DNA from: Erythrobacter sp.
Lineage (GTDB): Bacteria; Pseudomonadota; Alphaproteobacteria; Sphingomonadales; Sphingomonadaceae
Reading direction: 5' to 3'
DNA length: 64,000 nucleotides
NCBI GenBank assembly: GCA_030148605.1
Contig: JASBTD010000015.1
Coordinates: forward strand, 1-64,000
Shown here: positions 26,489-38,386 of the stretch, piece by piece
Layout of the letters: the number at the start of each line of letters is the position of its first letter
How positions within the stretch are numbered: the first letter of the stretch is position 1
The notes under the pieces: model-generated
Database searches by the model: none
The model's input: the letters and a program-made list of their open reading frames with translations, nothing else
Told to the model about the DNA's origin: nothing
Translations under genes and position numbers: made by a program

Positions 26489-28132
26489 ATGACCGCACCA
26501 GTTCTCTCTTCGAAGCTTGACCGCGAAAGCCCTGAGGCAAAGGCGCGCTTTGCGCATAACAAAGGGCTGGCAGACGATTTGCGCGCTGCTGTCGCCAAGG
26601 CCGCGCTCGGCGGGCCGGAGAAGCATCGGGAGCGGCATGTATCGCGCGGCAAGCTACTCCCGCGTGAGCGCGTCGAGCGCTTGCTCGATCCGGGTTCGCC
26701 TTTCCTCGAGATCGGCCAGCTTGCGGCGAACGGCATGTATGAAGGCGATGTCTCGGGCGCGAGCATGATTTGCGGGATCGGGCGGGTCTCGGGCCGGCAG
26801 GTGATGATCGTCTGCAACGACCCCACGGTGAAGGGTGGCTCCTACTACCCGATGACGGTGAAGAAGCACCTGCGCGCACAGGAGATCGCGCAGGAAAATC
26901 GCCTGCCATGCATTTACCTGGTCGATAGCGGCGGCGCGAACTTGCCCTATCAGGCTGAGGTCTTCCCCGACCGCGAGCATTTCGGACGCATCTTCTTTAA
27001 TCAGGCGAATATGTCTGCGCTCGGTATCCCGCAGATCGCCTGCGTGATGGGTAGCTGCACAGCAGGCGGCGCTTACGTGCCCGCCATGTCCGACGAGACC
27101 GTGATCGTGCGCGAGCAGGGCACGATCTTCCTTGCGGGACCACCGCTAGTGAAGGCCGCGACAGGCGAGGAGATTTCAGCCGAAGACCTCGGCGGCGGGG
27201 ATCTTCATGCCAAGAAGTCCGGCGTGGTCGATCACTTGGCGGAGAATGACGAGCACGCGCTCACCATTGTGCGCGATATCGTCAGTCACTGCGCCCCCGC
27301 GCAGGCGGGGGCCTCGCTCGGACTGCACGAGATCCCCGCCTCCACGGGGATTCATTCAGGAATCAAAGACCCACGCCCGCCCAAATTCGATGCGGACGAT
27401 CTCTACGCGCTGATCCCCGAAGACGTGCGTGCGCCCTATGATGTGCATGAAGTGATCGCGCGGATCGTCGATGGCAGCGAGTTCCACGAATTCAAGCAGC
27501 ATTTCGGCTCTACACTGGTATGCGGCTTCGCGCATATCTGGGGCATGCCGGTCGCGATCCTGGCCAACAATGGCGTGCTGTTTTCCGAAAGCGCGCAGAA
27601 GGGCGCACACTTCATCGAGCTTGCCTGCCAGCGCCGCATCCCGCTGCTTTTCTTGCAGAATATCAGTGGCTTCATGGTTGGCGGGAAGTATGAGGCGGAA
27701 GGCATCGCCAAGCATGGCGCGAAGCTGGTGACGGCAGTCGCTACCGCCACAGTGCCCAAGGTAACGGTGGTAATCGGCGGTAGCTTCGGCGCAGGCAATT
27801 ATGGGATGTGCGGGCGCGCATATAGCCCGAGGTTCCTTTTCACCTGGCCCAATGCGCGCATTTCCGTGATGGGCGGCGAACAGGCAGCATCGGTGCTCGC
27901 CACGGTCCACCGTGATGCTGACAGCTGGACCGAGGAAGAAGCCGAAGCCTTCAAGGCTCCGATCCGCCAAAAGTATGAGGACGAAGGCAATCCCTATTAT
28001 GCCACCGCGCGGCTGTGGGATGATGGCGTGATCGATCCGGTGCAGACACGCGACGTGTTAGGGCTGGCCTTTGCCGCTTGCCTCGAAGCGCCAATCCCTG
28101 ATCGTCCGCAGTTCGGCGTGTTCCGGATGTGA
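26489..28132 (+). CDS. liuB: Methylcrotonyl-CoA carboxylase, beta (carboxyltransferase) subunit
   Basis: This subunit transfers carboxyl from biotin to 3-methylcrotonyl-CoA, the step after isovaleryl-CoA dehydrogenase in leucine breakdown. The crotonase-fold carboxyltransferase halves show [51 protein letters not shown] and [19 protein letters not shown]. At 547 residues it is slightly longer than usual; the extra residues (about 269-290) come from a palindromic repeat pair inserted in frame (27293-27351). The ribosome site is poor, only 4 bp after the NYN stop. The biotin-carrying alpha subunit is not in the window. Confidence 0.92.
   Translation: MTAPVLSSKLDRESPEAKARFAHNKGLADDLRAAVAKAALGGPEKHRERHVSRGKLLPRERVERLLDPGSPFLEIGQLAANGMYEGDVSGASMICGIGRVSGRQVMIVCNDPTVKGGSYYPMTVKKHLRAQEIAQENRLPCIYLVDSGGANLPYQAEVFPDREHFGRIFFNQANMSALGIPQIACVMGSCTAGGAYVPAMSDETVIVREQGTIFLAGPPLVKAATGEEISAEDLGGGDLHAKKSGVVDHLAENDEHALTIVRDIVSHCAPAQAGASLGLHEIPASTGIHSGIKDPRPPKFDADDLYALIPEDVRAPYDVHEVIARIVDGSEFHEFKQHFGSTLVCGFAHIWGMPVAILANNGVLFSESAQKGAHFIELACQRRIPLLFLQNISGFMVGGKYEAEGIAKHGAKLVTAVATATVPKVTVVIGGSFGAGNYGMCGRAYSPRFLFTWPNARISVMGGEQAASVLATVHRDADSWTEEEAEAFKAPIRQKYEDEGNPYYATARLWDDGVIDPVQTRDVLGLAFAACLEAPIPDRPQFGVFRM
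27293..27351. repeat. Palindromic repeat pair inserted in frame inside liuB
   Basis: Hairpin A has perfect 8-bp arms GCCCCCGC (27293-27300) and GCGGGGGC (27305-27312) with loop GCAG. Hairpin B has perfect 7-bp arms ATCCCCG (27332-27338) and CGGGGAT (27345-27351) with loop CCTCCA. Together they encode a low-complexity linker, APAQAGAS...EIPASTGI, between the first carboxyltransferase half and [15 protein letters not shown]. The arms resemble dispersed intergenic palindromes of GC-rich alphaproteobacteria. Confidence 0.7.
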
Positions 28133-28139
28133 GCGAGAA

Positions 28140-28158
28140 GCGCGACCGGTGGTCGCGC
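28140..28158. terminator. Hairpin after liuB
   Basis: Perfect 8-bp arms GCGCGACC (28140-28147) and GGTCGCGC (28151-28158) with a GGT loop, 7 nt after the liuB stop. There is no T run, so its role as a terminator is uncertain. Confidence 0.45.
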
Positions 28159-28219
28159 ATCGCGGGTTGACGCTTCCCGCTCGGCTGCAAATGCTCTTCT
28201 GAAAAGAGGAGCCGTTGCC

Positions 28220-28939
28220 ATGGACCAGATCATACAGATCGCTGCCATTTGTGCGATCCTGCTGGGATTGGGTGGCGTGATCGGTTTGGCAGACCGCAAG
28301 AATTTCTCGCCAGCCTGGCTGCTCGTTTCCGCCTTGCTGGTGCTTGGCAATGACGCGATGCTGACACAGCTGTTTGGCAACGTGCCCAGCTTGCTGTCTT
28401 CATCCGAATGGAACTGGCAGGGCAAGGCCATGGCGCTGGCTTTATCGCTGGGGATTGCTTCGCTGGATGTCTTCGGTTGGCGCAGGGCCGGGCTGACCCT
28501 GAGGCACAAGGCGGGTTCGCTGCGCCCGGCGTTGATCGGCCTTGGCATCTACTGCCTGTTCTTTTTGGCGATCGCGCTGGCTTTCGATAGTGGACCTGCT
28601 TCGACAGAGACGATTGCCTTTCAACTGACCATGCCGGGGCTGGAGGAAGAGATTTTCTATCGCGGGCTGTTGTTGCTGGCCTTGAATGAAGCCTTCAGAG
28701 GGCGGGTGAAGTGGCTGGGCGTCGGCTGGGGGTGGGGCGCGATCCTGTCTTCACTGGTTTTCGGCCTGGCGCATGCCTTCTCTTACTCGGCTGATGCAGG
28801 TTTCGCGGTAGAGCCCATCTATCTGACGCTGACTGCGATTCCATCGCTTTTGGGGGTGTGGCTGCGTGAGCGCACCGGAAGCCTGCTGATGCCGATCATC
28901 GCGCATAATTTTGGCAACGCGATAACACTTCTGGTCTGA
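28220..28939 (+). CDS. CPBP-family intramembrane metalloprotease
   Basis: This 239-residue membrane protein of the CPBP (CAAX protease/Abi) family has about seven hydrophobic segments. The three family motifs are present: LEEEIFYRGLLL (Glu-Glu and Arg), SSLVFGLAHAFSY (His) and MPIIAHNFGNA (His and Asn), which together bind the catalytic zinc. Family members process prenylated proteins in eukaryotes and bacteriocins or unknown membrane targets in bacteria. GAGGAG is placed 10 nt before ATG 28220. No peptide substrate gene is evident beside it. Confidence 0.88.
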   Translation: MDQIIQIAAICAILLGLGGVIGLADRKNFSPAWLLVSALLVLGNDAMLTQLFGNVPSLLSSSEWNWQGKAMALALSLGIASLDVFGWRRAGLTLRHKAGSLRPALIGLGIYCLFFLAIALAFDSGPASTETIAFQLTMPGLEEEIFYRGLLLLALNEAFRGRVKWLGVGWGWGAILSSLVFGLAHAFSYSADAGFAVEPIYLTLTAIPSLLGVWLRERTGSLLMPIIAHNFGNAITLLV

Positions 28940-29060
28940 ACGACAGGGCGCATCCAGTCGGGGAAGTGTGAACGATTTGTGACAGCCGCCGCGAATCCTT
29001 GTTCGCGCTCGTGCCGCATGCAAGGCCATCTCCGGAACAAGCGACTCGGATGGAGCAGAC

Positions 29061-29453
29061 GTGCCGGAAGAAGGCGAAGCGGCTGGCGATAGTGTGCGCA
29101 ATGCGCAGCTCGAGTCCTATGTGGGCGAAGCACTGCTCTGGCGCGAGCTGAAGGCGCATCCGGAAGGGTTGCGGTTTGCCCGCCGTCGCTCGACCGGGCG
29201 CTACAGGCACGATTTTTACTGCCTCGATGCAAGGTTGGCGATCGAGCTGGAAGACAATGTGCCAGACGAGATCCGCGATGAATGGCTTGCGCGAGCAGGC
29301 ATCGCGACAATGCATGTGCCGCGCAAGCAGATCATCGAAGCATCGAAAGCGGCGGCAAACCAGATCATCAGCCGGGCGAAGGCACTGCTGCCGCAAAGCC
29401 ACCCGGCGATAACTCCGCCTGCTGTCGCCAAGCCGCACGCCGGCAGCGCCTAG
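29061..29453 (+). CDS. DUF559-domain, Vsr-like putative endonuclease
   Basis: This 130-residue protein of the DUF559 family resembles very-short-patch-repair nucleases. The order is SYVGEALLWRELKAHP, GLRFARRRSTGRYRHDFYC (Asp), then DARLAIELEDN (Glu), matching the usual W..L...F.RQ...DF.C...L..E.D layout. The usual GGxH after the second acidic residue is replaced by NVPDE, so activity may differ. GTG 29061 is preceded by GGAG. Such small genes are accessory in many genomes. No methylase or restriction partner is adjacent. Confidence 0.75.
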   Translation: MPEEGEAAGDSVRNAQLESYVGEALLWRELKAHPEGLRFARRRSTGRYRHDFYCLDARLAIELEDNVPDEIRDEWLARAGIATMHVPRKQIIEASKAAANQIISRAKALLPQSHPAITPPAVAKPHAGSA

Positions 29454-29544
29454 ACATAAGTCGCTTCAAACCTCACTCATTCGCTTTCCCTTGCGTAAAT
29501 GCCCGGTTTGAGGGCAGAGAAAAACGCAGGGGAGAGAACCAGCC

Positions 29545-30174
29545 TTGCGTCACAACGAAACCCGCAATGTCACGCTGCTTTCGCGGCTTGTGAACCGGAT
29601 CATCCTGTTCCTCTACAAGTGGAAGGGGTGGAAGATCGAAGGGCAATTGCCCAGGGACTTGAAGAAATATGTCATCGCGGGTGCGCCGCACACGTCGAAC
29701 TGGGACTTCGTTTTCTTCGCAGGCGCGACCAAGCATGAAGAAGTCCAGCCCAATTTCATGGGCAAGCATACACTGTTCCAGGGGGTCATGCGCAATTTCA
29801 TGCTCGATATGGGCGGCATCCCGGTCGATCGCAGCGCGCCGGGCGGCATTGTCGAGCAGATGAAGGCCGAATTCGAGCGGCGCAAGGAACTGGCTCTGGT
29901 GATCGCGGTTGAAGGCACACGCTCCACCGATGGCAGCTGGAAATCCGGCTTTTACCGCATCGCGCAGGCAGCCGGCGTGCCATTCGTGCTCGCGCTTGCT
30001 GACAATGAGAACATGATCATCAGCTTTGGTGAGCCGATGTTTCCTTCCGGCAATTATGGCGAAGACTTGCTCAAGATCGCCAATTGGTATCGCTCCAAAA
30101 TGCCCGATTACGAACGTTTCAAAGTGCTCGAAGCGCAAGCCAACGCCATTATTGGCGGCGACCGGGAGGCTTAG
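29545..30174 (+). CDS. 1-acylglycerol-3-phosphate acyltransferase-like protein (PlsC family)
   Basis: This 209-residue acyltransferase has the HX4D motif in GAPHTSNWDFVFFAGA (His and Asp) and the glycerol-phosphate-binding motif IAVEGTRST (EGTR). GGIPVDRSAPGG lies between them, as in PlsC proteins. The enzyme adds an acyl chain to lysophosphatidate or a related lipid at the inner face of the membrane; a hydrophobic N-terminal helix (VNRIILFLYKW) would anchor it. The start is TTG 29545 with GGGGAGAG upstream. It may act on a special lipid, since the main plsC is expected elsewhere. Confidence 0.85.
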   Translation: MRHNETRNVTLLSRLVNRIILFLYKWKGWKIEGQLPRDLKKYVIAGAPHTSNWDFVFFAGATKHEEVQPNFMGKHTLFQGVMRNFMLDMGGIPVDRSAPGGIVEQMKAEFERRKELALVIAVEGTRSTDGSWKSGFYRIAQAAGVPFVLALADNENMIISFGEPMFPSGNYGEDLLKIANWYRSKMPDYERFKVLEAQANAIIGGDREA

Positions 30175-30298
30175 GCGCCGCGCATCATTCAACGACATGT
30201 CGCGTCTTGCGCGCGCGCTCTTGCAAAGAAATCACGCCTAATGGGTTTAAGCGGCGCGGATCACGCCCTAAATTGCCTCGCATCAGGAGGAATTGGCG

Positions 30299-30931
30299 AT
30301 GATGTCCGCGGAGACACGGCAGGCTGAGCGACGACGGGCTGCAATGCTGGCAAAAGAGCTGTTCGATGAACATGGCGAGGAAGTCCACCTGGCCGATCTC
30401 GCTGCATCCGGTCGCATGCCGCGTCGGCGATTGGAAGAGTTGTTCGAGGACGATGACGACCTTTTCGAAGCGACGGTGGAACTGTGGTTCGAGCCGCATG
30501 TTGCGATCATGGAAGAGGTTGTCTCGAATGACATGCCGCCAAATCGCAAGATGTACGAGTTCTTCGTCCGGCGCTTTCGCGTCAATCGTGACCGCTTCCG
30601 TGCCGATCCGGCATCCTTTGCTGCCATGTGTGAGGCAGGCGCGGCCCGCTTTGAGCGGGTGCGCGGCTTTGTCGACCTTGCCGATCATCATTTGTGCGAA
30701 ATCATTGCCGAAGCCCAGGCCGAAGGGTTCCTGGCTGGTCTGGAGATCGATCAGGCCATGTCCATCATCAACCAGATGGTCGGCAGCTACACCATGCCAG
30801 ATGCGCTGACCTACATCGATGACAAGCTCAGCGAAGAGAAGCTGGCTCATATTGTCGATGCGATATTTGCCGGTTTGTCAGCAGAGGATGGCGGCGCGCG
30901 CGGGGTCAACACCCTGCGTATCGCGACCTGA
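30299..30931 (+). CDS. TetR-like transcriptional regulator
   Basis: This 210-residue all-helical protein has an N-terminal helix-turn-helix that fits TetR: RRAAMLAKELFDEHGEEVHL, then LADLAASGRMPRRRLEELF, then an acidic turn and FEATVELWFEPH. The HTH is more acidic than usual and lacks the common YYHF motif. The C-terminal half is a typical ligand/dimer domain with VRGFVDLADHHL and QMVGSY. I chose ATG 30299 because AGGAGG (30285-30290) is 8 nt away; ATG 30302 is also possible. It converges on the M50 protease gene. Target and ligand are unknown. Confidence 0.7.
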   Translation: MMSAETRQAERRRAAMLAKELFDEHGEEVHLADLAASGRMPRRRLEELFEDDDDLFEATVELWFEPHVAIMEEVVSNDMPPNRKMYEFFVRRFRVNRDRFRADPASFAAMCEAGAARFERVRGFVDLADHHLCEIIAEAQAEGFLAGLEIDQAMSIINQMVGSYTMPDALTYIDDKLSEEKLAHIVDAIFAGLSAEDGGARGVNTLRIAT

Positions 30932-30938
30932 TCCTGCG

Positions 30939-31676
30939 TCATCGCCAGCGCGCCGACCTGGCGTTCTCGCGCAGTGCATATTTCAGGCTGGCACCGATCA
31001 TCAGCGTGGCCATGCCGATCAGCGCCAGTGCCCAGAACCAGTGCGGCAGCATCAGATTGGCTTCGATTGCGCCCGTGTCTGACAGGATCAGCTGGCCATT
31101 GATCACTGCGCTTTCCATGAACAGATAATCCCATGACAGAAACATGCTGAGCGCCGCCAACATGCCGAGAAACTGTAAGGCAAAGCGGACAAGGCCGGGC
31201 TTGCCCTTCCACGCCAGCAAGCCAAGCGCAGCCGCGGTAGCGGGCAAGACGACCCATCCGGTCGTGGTGCGGACCCAGATCACTGTCGACGCGAGGATGA
31301 TGATGGCAAGGCCCAGCAGCGCCGGCTGCCACAGCTTGCGCCGTGCGCTGGCCAGAATCAGGGCTGAACCGATCAGGCTTGGCCCCAGCGGGCCGCCGGC
31401 TGCGATTGCTGCGCGCTCGAGCGATGAAATGTCCGCTGGCGTGCGGCTTTCGGCAATGCCGGAGCCATTGGCATAGATCAGCAACCGCTCGAAATCATAA
31501 CCCAGCGCCAGCGCGGTCAGCCCGTGGCCCATTTCATGGAACCACGTGCCCAGAATCATGAAAGGATAGATCAGGTAATTCCCAAAGGGCATTTGCGGGG
31601 CGAACACCACCAGCATGGCGGCGATGAACAGGCGGCCCGCCTGTTCTGCCTGCGATCCGGGGGCGACGCGTTGCAT
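30939..31676 (-). CDS. M50B-like membrane zinc peptidase
   Basis: This 245-residue membrane protein has an HExxH zinc motif in ILGTWFHEMGHGLTALALG, followed by GGPLGPSLIG, which suits the M50B family (PF13398). Hydrophobic segments throughout suggest about six membrane spans. Site-2-type proteases cut membrane-embedded regulators; for this subfamily the substrate is unknown. ATG 31676 is preceded in frame by GTG 31679. It lies 12 bp after the AI-2E-type permease gene on the same strand, at the end of a likely gyrB-led operon. Confidence 0.82.
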   Translation of the reverse strand: MQRVAPGSQAEQAGRLFIAAMLVVFAPQMPFGNYLIYPFMILGTWFHEMGHGLTALALGYDFERLLIYANGSGIAESRTPADISSLERAAIAAGGPLGPSLIGSALILASARRKLWQPALLGLAIIILASTVIWVRTTTGWVVLPATAAALGLLAWKGKPGLVRFALQFLGMLAALSMFLSWDYLFMESAVINGQLILSDTGAIEANLMLPHWFWALALIGMATLMIGASLKYALRENARSARWR

Positions 31677-31688
31677 CACGCTGCTCGA

Positions 31689-32774
31689 TCAGCTTTCTTC
31701 GGATGCGGTTTTGTGGTGCAGCAGATATTCCTGCGCGATGCTCCAGCCAGCGAGGAACAGACCTGCAAGCAGCGGGCCGAGCACTACGCCAGACAGGCCC
31801 ATGGTCGCAATTCCGCCAAGCGTGGTGACGAGGATGATCCAGTCCGGAATGCCGGTGTCGCGGCCAACCAGGATCGGGCGCAGCACATTGTCTGCCATGC
31901 CGATCACGGCAAGCCCGGACACCACCACGAACACCCCTTCCCAAACCGATCCGGTCGCCAGCAGATAGATCGCCATCGGCACCCAGACGATGCCTGTGCC
32001 GACTGCAGGCAAAAGCGAGAAGATCGCCATCAGCAAGCCAAGCAACAGCGCAGCTTCGACATCGACTATCCAGAATGTGATCGCGCCCAGTCCGCCCTGG
32101 ACCAGGCCAACCACTACCGACCCCTTGATGGTCGCGCGCACGATCGAAAGAAACCGCCCAGCCAGCCGCTGTGCGATCTCGGCTTCGAGCGGAAGGCCGC
32201 GCAGGATCGCCTGCCCGATCGCCTTGCCATCGCGCAGCAGGAAATAGGCGACGTAAAGCCCGAGGAAGAAGGACAGGACAAAACTGAACAGTCCACCGCC
32301 GATCGCTATTGCCTGTTGCGCGATCAGCCCGGCGCTTTCCGTGATCAGCTCTTGAGCGCGGGTCTGGACGTCTTCCAGGTCTGCGATGCCATATTCATCG
32401 AGCGGTTCGCGTATGAACTCTGGCAGCGCCTTGAAGATCTGTGTGAACCACGAGGCCACATCCAGATTTCCTTGCTGGAATGCGATCACGACATTGGCCG
32501 CCTGTTCAACGATCAGGCTGCCGATAAAGAAACCCGGCAACAGCACGACAAAGGTGATGAACAGCAAGGTCGCTATCGCTGCCTTATTGGGGCCATCACT
32601 TAGCCTTCTGAGAAACCATTGATAAAGCGGCTGAAACATGATCGCGGCCAGCGTTGCCCACAGCACGGGCGAGGCAAAGGGCCAGACAACGAAGACAACG
32701 CCCGCCGTCAGCAGGCCGAGCAGAAGCACGAACCCCAGATGCTCGTATCCGCCTGCATCCTGATTGTCGGTCAT
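31689..32774 (-). CDS. AI-2E family transporter (YdiK/PerM/TqsA type permease)
   Basis: This 361-residue inner-membrane permease has seven to eight spans. The N-terminal hairpin (LLGLLTAGVVFVVWPFASPV, ATLAAIMFQPLYQWFLRR) and conserved C-terminal segment (IGMADNVLRPILVG, then LVTTLGGIATMGLSGVVLGP) are those of the AI-2E/UPF0118 family. Members export small molecules or act as Na/H antiporters; the substrate is not predictable. AGGAGAAACGC precedes ATG 32774. It is flanked by a small membrane protein gene upstream and an M50 protease downstream. Confidence 0.9.
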   Translation of the reverse strand: MTDNQDAGGYEHLGFVLLLGLLTAGVVFVVWPFASPVLWATLAAIMFQPLYQWFLRRLSDGPNKAAIATLLFITFVVLLPGFFIGSLIVEQAANVVIAFQQGNLDVASWFTQIFKALPEFIREPLDEYGIADLEDVQTRAQELITESAGLIAQQAIAIGGGLFSFVLSFFLGLYVAYFLLRDGKAIGQAILRGLPLEAEIAQRLAGRFLSIVRATIKGSVVVGLVQGGLGAITFWIVDVEAALLLGLLMAIFSLLPAVGTGIVWVPMAIYLLATGSVWEGVFVVVSGLAVIGMADNVLRPILVGRDTGIPDWIILVTTLGGIATMGLSGVVLGPLLAGLFLAGWSIAQEYLLHHKTASEES

Positions 32775-32793
32775 GCGTTTCTCCTAATGCCCA

Positions 32794-35792
<2,999 letters not shown>

Positions 35793-36566
35793 TCAGAAAG
35801 CCTCGCGAAAGGTGATTTCACCTTGCCATGCAGCCTTGTCGAAAAAAGGCATGAGCGCGGCGCGCGTTGCCTCGTCAAACTGGGTCTTGTGGCACTGTGT
35901 CGCTGCGTGCGAGCTGGCAATATCTTTGCCATCATAGCGATAGCGGACGTTTAGAAGCGAGGGATCGGTTCCTGCCCAAAGGCCAAAGGGCGTTTCATCC
36001 GGAATTCGGCCTTTGACCACGCCGGCATAGAAAAGTCGGGGGCGCTCCTCTTCGTTCATTTCCTGCAGAACTTCTGTGACAATCGCACTGGTCATCCGGT
36101 GATCGGGATGGCCATATCCCCCGTCAGGCCCCCAGCTCATCACCACTTGCGGGCGCAGCTCGCGGATTTCTTCGCGCAATTTCGCGCGCAGTTTGGCCGC
36201 TGTGCTGTCGATCTGCCCTGCAGCCTTTGCCAGCGTTCCGTCACCAAACCTCAGGAATATGGCATTCGCGCCAAGCGCCTGTGCGGCGCATTGGGCCTCT
36301 TGCTCGCGCATCAATGCCAGCGCTTCACCCTTGTCCATGCCGCTTACACCCGGGCCGGCATCCCCGCTTGTGGCATAGACGATGGTGACACGCGATCCCT
36401 TGCGCGCCAGATTGGCAAGGGCAGGGGCCATGACCAGCTCGTCATCGGGGTGTGCGACTACTGCAAGAATCGATGACGCTTCATTGCCGCCCTGGCCTTC
36501 TATTGGCGCATTGGAAGTCAGGAAAACGGCGCTCACGGCCATGCCGGCCAAGCCATAAATGCGCAT
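35793..36566 (-). CDS. PIG-L family deacetylase, exported
   Basis: This zinc-dependent N-acetylglucosamine-type deacetylase of 257 residues has a signal peptide (MRIYGLAGMAVSAVFLTSN). The metal motif is VVAHPDDELVMAP (His-Pro-Asp-Asp) and the third ligand comes from GHPDHRMTSAIV. PIG-L relatives deacetylate GlcNAc on lipids, mycothiol precursors or antibiotics; an exported form suggests action on cell-envelope or external sugars. GGGGAGTG precedes ATG 36566. It is divergent from the CoA ligase gene, with about 80 bp between the starts. Confidence 0.85.
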   Translation of the reverse strand: MRIYGLAGMAVSAVFLTSNAPIEGQGGNEASSILAVVAHPDDELVMAPALANLARKGSRVTIVYATSGDAGPGVSGMDKGEALALMREQEAQCAAQALGANAIFLRFGDGTLAKAAGQIDSTAAKLRAKLREEIRELRPQVVMSWGPDGGYGHPDHRMTSAIVTEVLQEMNEEERPRLFYAGVVKGRIPDETPFGLWAGTDPSLLNVRYRYDGKDIASSHAATQCHKTQFDEATRAALMPFFDKAAWQGEITFREAF

Positions 36567-36649
36567 CTCGTTCACTCCCCTATGGTCAATCGCTTCACGC
36601 CACCTTAGGCGGGTGCAAAAGCTGCACAAGTGGGGAAAGGGTAATCCGC

Positions 36650-38194
36650 ATGCTGGGGGAACTTCAGGCCGAATTCGGCAATTTTTCACAGATTCTGCGC
36701 GAGTGGGCGCGGCGCAAGCCTCAGGAAATTGCGCTACGCGATGACACGCGCGAGCTGACATGGGCGCAGCTGGATGACCGGGTCGAGCGGCTGGCTGCGC
36801 GTCTGATCGAGACGGGTCTAGCACGCGGGCAATCGGTGGCGATCCTGGGCACAAGCTGCATCAACTATGCGCTGGTGTTCTTGGCTGCAGTGCGCGCGGG
36901 CGGAGTTGCGGCGCCGCTTACCACCAGTGCATCGAAGGATCAGCTGATCGGCATGGCGCGCGATAGCGGCGCGCGGCACCTGTTCATCGATGCTGCCAAA
37001 GCTGCGGAGCTCAGCGCGGATTTCGTGCCGGAAATCGATCATATCGCATTGGAAGATGTCGATACCTGGATGGCGCCTGATGGCACGCGCGCACCCGATA
37101 TCGAGCCGGGGCCGAAAGACCCGTTCAACATCATCTATTCCAGCGGCACGACCGGCATTCCCAAGGGGATTGTCCATTCGCACCTGATGCGCTGGCGCCA
37201 GTTTGCCGCTACCGCTGCGAGTTATGTCGAAGCCGGCTTGCCCGTGCGCTCGCTGGCATCGACCCCGCTCTATTCGAACACCACCATGGTCGCATTCCTG
37301 CCGCCGCTGCTGGCGGGCGGGACAGTCAACATCATGGGCAAGTTCAACACCGTCGGCTGGCTCGAACGCGCGCAGGAGCACCAGATCACGACCACCATGC
37401 TGGTGCCGGTGCAATACCAGCGGCTGATGGCGGAGCCGCGCTTTGACGAGTTTGACCTCTCATCGCTGGCGCTCAAATATTGCACCAGCGCGCCCTTTTC
37501 TGCCGAACTCAAAACCGAAGTGCTGAAGCGGATGCCGGGCGGGTTGATCGAAATCTATTCGATGACAGAAGGCGGCGTTGTGTGCCTGCTCGCGTGCCAT
37601 GAATTTCCTGACAAGCTGCACACCGTCGGTCGGCCCGCGCCGGGCAGCGAGCTGAAAGTGCTCGACGATGAAGACCGGGCGGTGCCGCCGGGCACGCCGG
37701 GCAATCTTATCGGGCGCAGCCAGACAATGATGAGCGGCTACAAGAACCAGCCCGATAAAACCCGCGAGGGTTACTGGACCGATCCCGAAACCGGTGATGT
37801 GTGGCAGCGGATGGGTGATATCGGGCGGGTCGATGAAGACGGATTCGTAGAGCTGGTGGGCCGCGCGAAAGACATGATCATATCCGGCGGGTTCAATATC
37901 TACCCGAGCGATCTCGAGGCGGAACTCGACAAGGATCCGCGCGTGGCGGAATCCGCGGTGATCGGCGTGCCGTCAGAGCGCTGGGGAGAGACGCCTTATG
38001 GCTTCGTACGGCTGATGGCAGGAGTGGCTGAAAGTGATGTCGAGGACATCCTTGGCACAGTCAATGCGCGCCTTGGCAAGACGCAACGGCTCGCCGCACT
38101 TGAAGCGATCGAGGAAATGCCGCGCAGCCATATCGGCAAATTGTTGAAGACCGAATTGCGCGAACGCATCGTTCAGCGCGGTGACCGCTTTTAG
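36650..38194 (+). CDS. AMP-dependent CoA ligase (fatty/aromatic acid type)
   Basis: This 514-residue ANL-superfamily ligase forms acyl-AMP and then acyl-CoA. The P-loop motif is IIYSSGTTGIPKGIVHSH, A5 is YSMTEGGVV, and the hinge region reads MGDIGRVDEDGFVELVGRAK followed by DMIISGGFNIYPSDLE. The catalytic lysine is in RSHIGKLLKTELRE near the end. N-terminal wording (REWARRKPQEIALRDDTREL) resembles FadD13-like or benzoate-type ligases. I placed the start at ATG 36650 after GGGGAAAGGG. Neighbouring genes give no substrate clue. Confidence 0.9.
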   Translation: MLGELQAEFGNFSQILREWARRKPQEIALRDDTRELTWAQLDDRVERLAARLIETGLARGQSVAILGTSCINYALVFLAAVRAGGVAAPLTTSASKDQLIGMARDSGARHLFIDAAKAAELSADFVPEIDHIALEDVDTWMAPDGTRAPDIEPGPKDPFNIIYSSGTTGIPKGIVHSHLMRWRQFAATAASYVEAGLPVRSLASTPLYSNTTMVAFLPPLLAGGTVNIMGKFNTVGWLERAQEHQITTTMLVPVQYQRLMAEPRFDEFDLSSLALKYCTSAPFSAELKTEVLKRMPGGLIEIYSMTEGGVVCLLACHEFPDKLHTVGRPAPGSELKVLDDEDRAVPPGTPGNLIGRSQTMMSGYKNQPDKTREGYWTDPETGDVWQRMGDIGRVDEDGFVELVGRAKDMIISGGFNIYPSDLEAELDKDPRVAESAVIGVPSERWGETPYGFVRLMAGVAESDVEDILGTVNARLGKTQRLAALEAIEEMPRSHIGKLLKTELRERIVQRGDRF

Positions 38195-38218
38195 CGCGAT
38201 TGTTTGTGAAAATAATGG

Positions 38219-38279
38219 AGAGGCACGGCCGTCATCCTTGGAGGGAGGGTTCGGGGTCAGGCCTGGCGGCCGTGCCTCT
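38219..38279. repeat. Long GC-rich hairpin with purine-rich loop
   Basis: Perfect 13-bp inverted repeats AGAGGCACGGCCG (38219-38231) and CGGCCGTGCCTCT (38267-38279) enclose 35 nt that include GGAGGGAGGG. It lies between the convergent CoA ligase gene and a tiny minus-strand peptide gene, and may terminate either. On the minus strand the loop reads CCCTCCCTCC, an anti-Shine-Dalgarno-like run. A 7-bp hairpin (TCTGAAG 38284-38290, CTTCAGA 38301-38307) abuts it. Confidence 0.6.
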
Positions 38280-38302
38280 GCGATCTGAAGCCCGGGAAGA
38301 CT

Positions 38303-38386
38303 TCAGACAATAGCAGTGTTGAATATCAGGCCACTCAGGCTGATCGCAGCGACCAGCGAGAACAGCTTCTCAACGATATTTTGCAT
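38303..38386 (-). CDS. Candidate 27-residue hydrophobic peptide
   Basis: This is a very short frame of ATG, 27 codons and TGA, preceded by a strong ribosome site (AGAAAGGAAAGATC directly before the ATG). The peptide begins MQNIVEKLFSLVAA and ends GLIFNTAIV, with one continuous hydrophobic helix from about residue 8, so it should be a single-span membrane peptide. The stop lies inside a small hairpin (38284-38307), and a longer hairpin follows, which could end the transcript. No family is known to me. Support is the ribosome site, the helix and the terminator-like context, without homologues. Confidence 0.5.
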   Translation of the reverse strand: MQNIVEKLFSLVAAISLSGLIFNTAIV

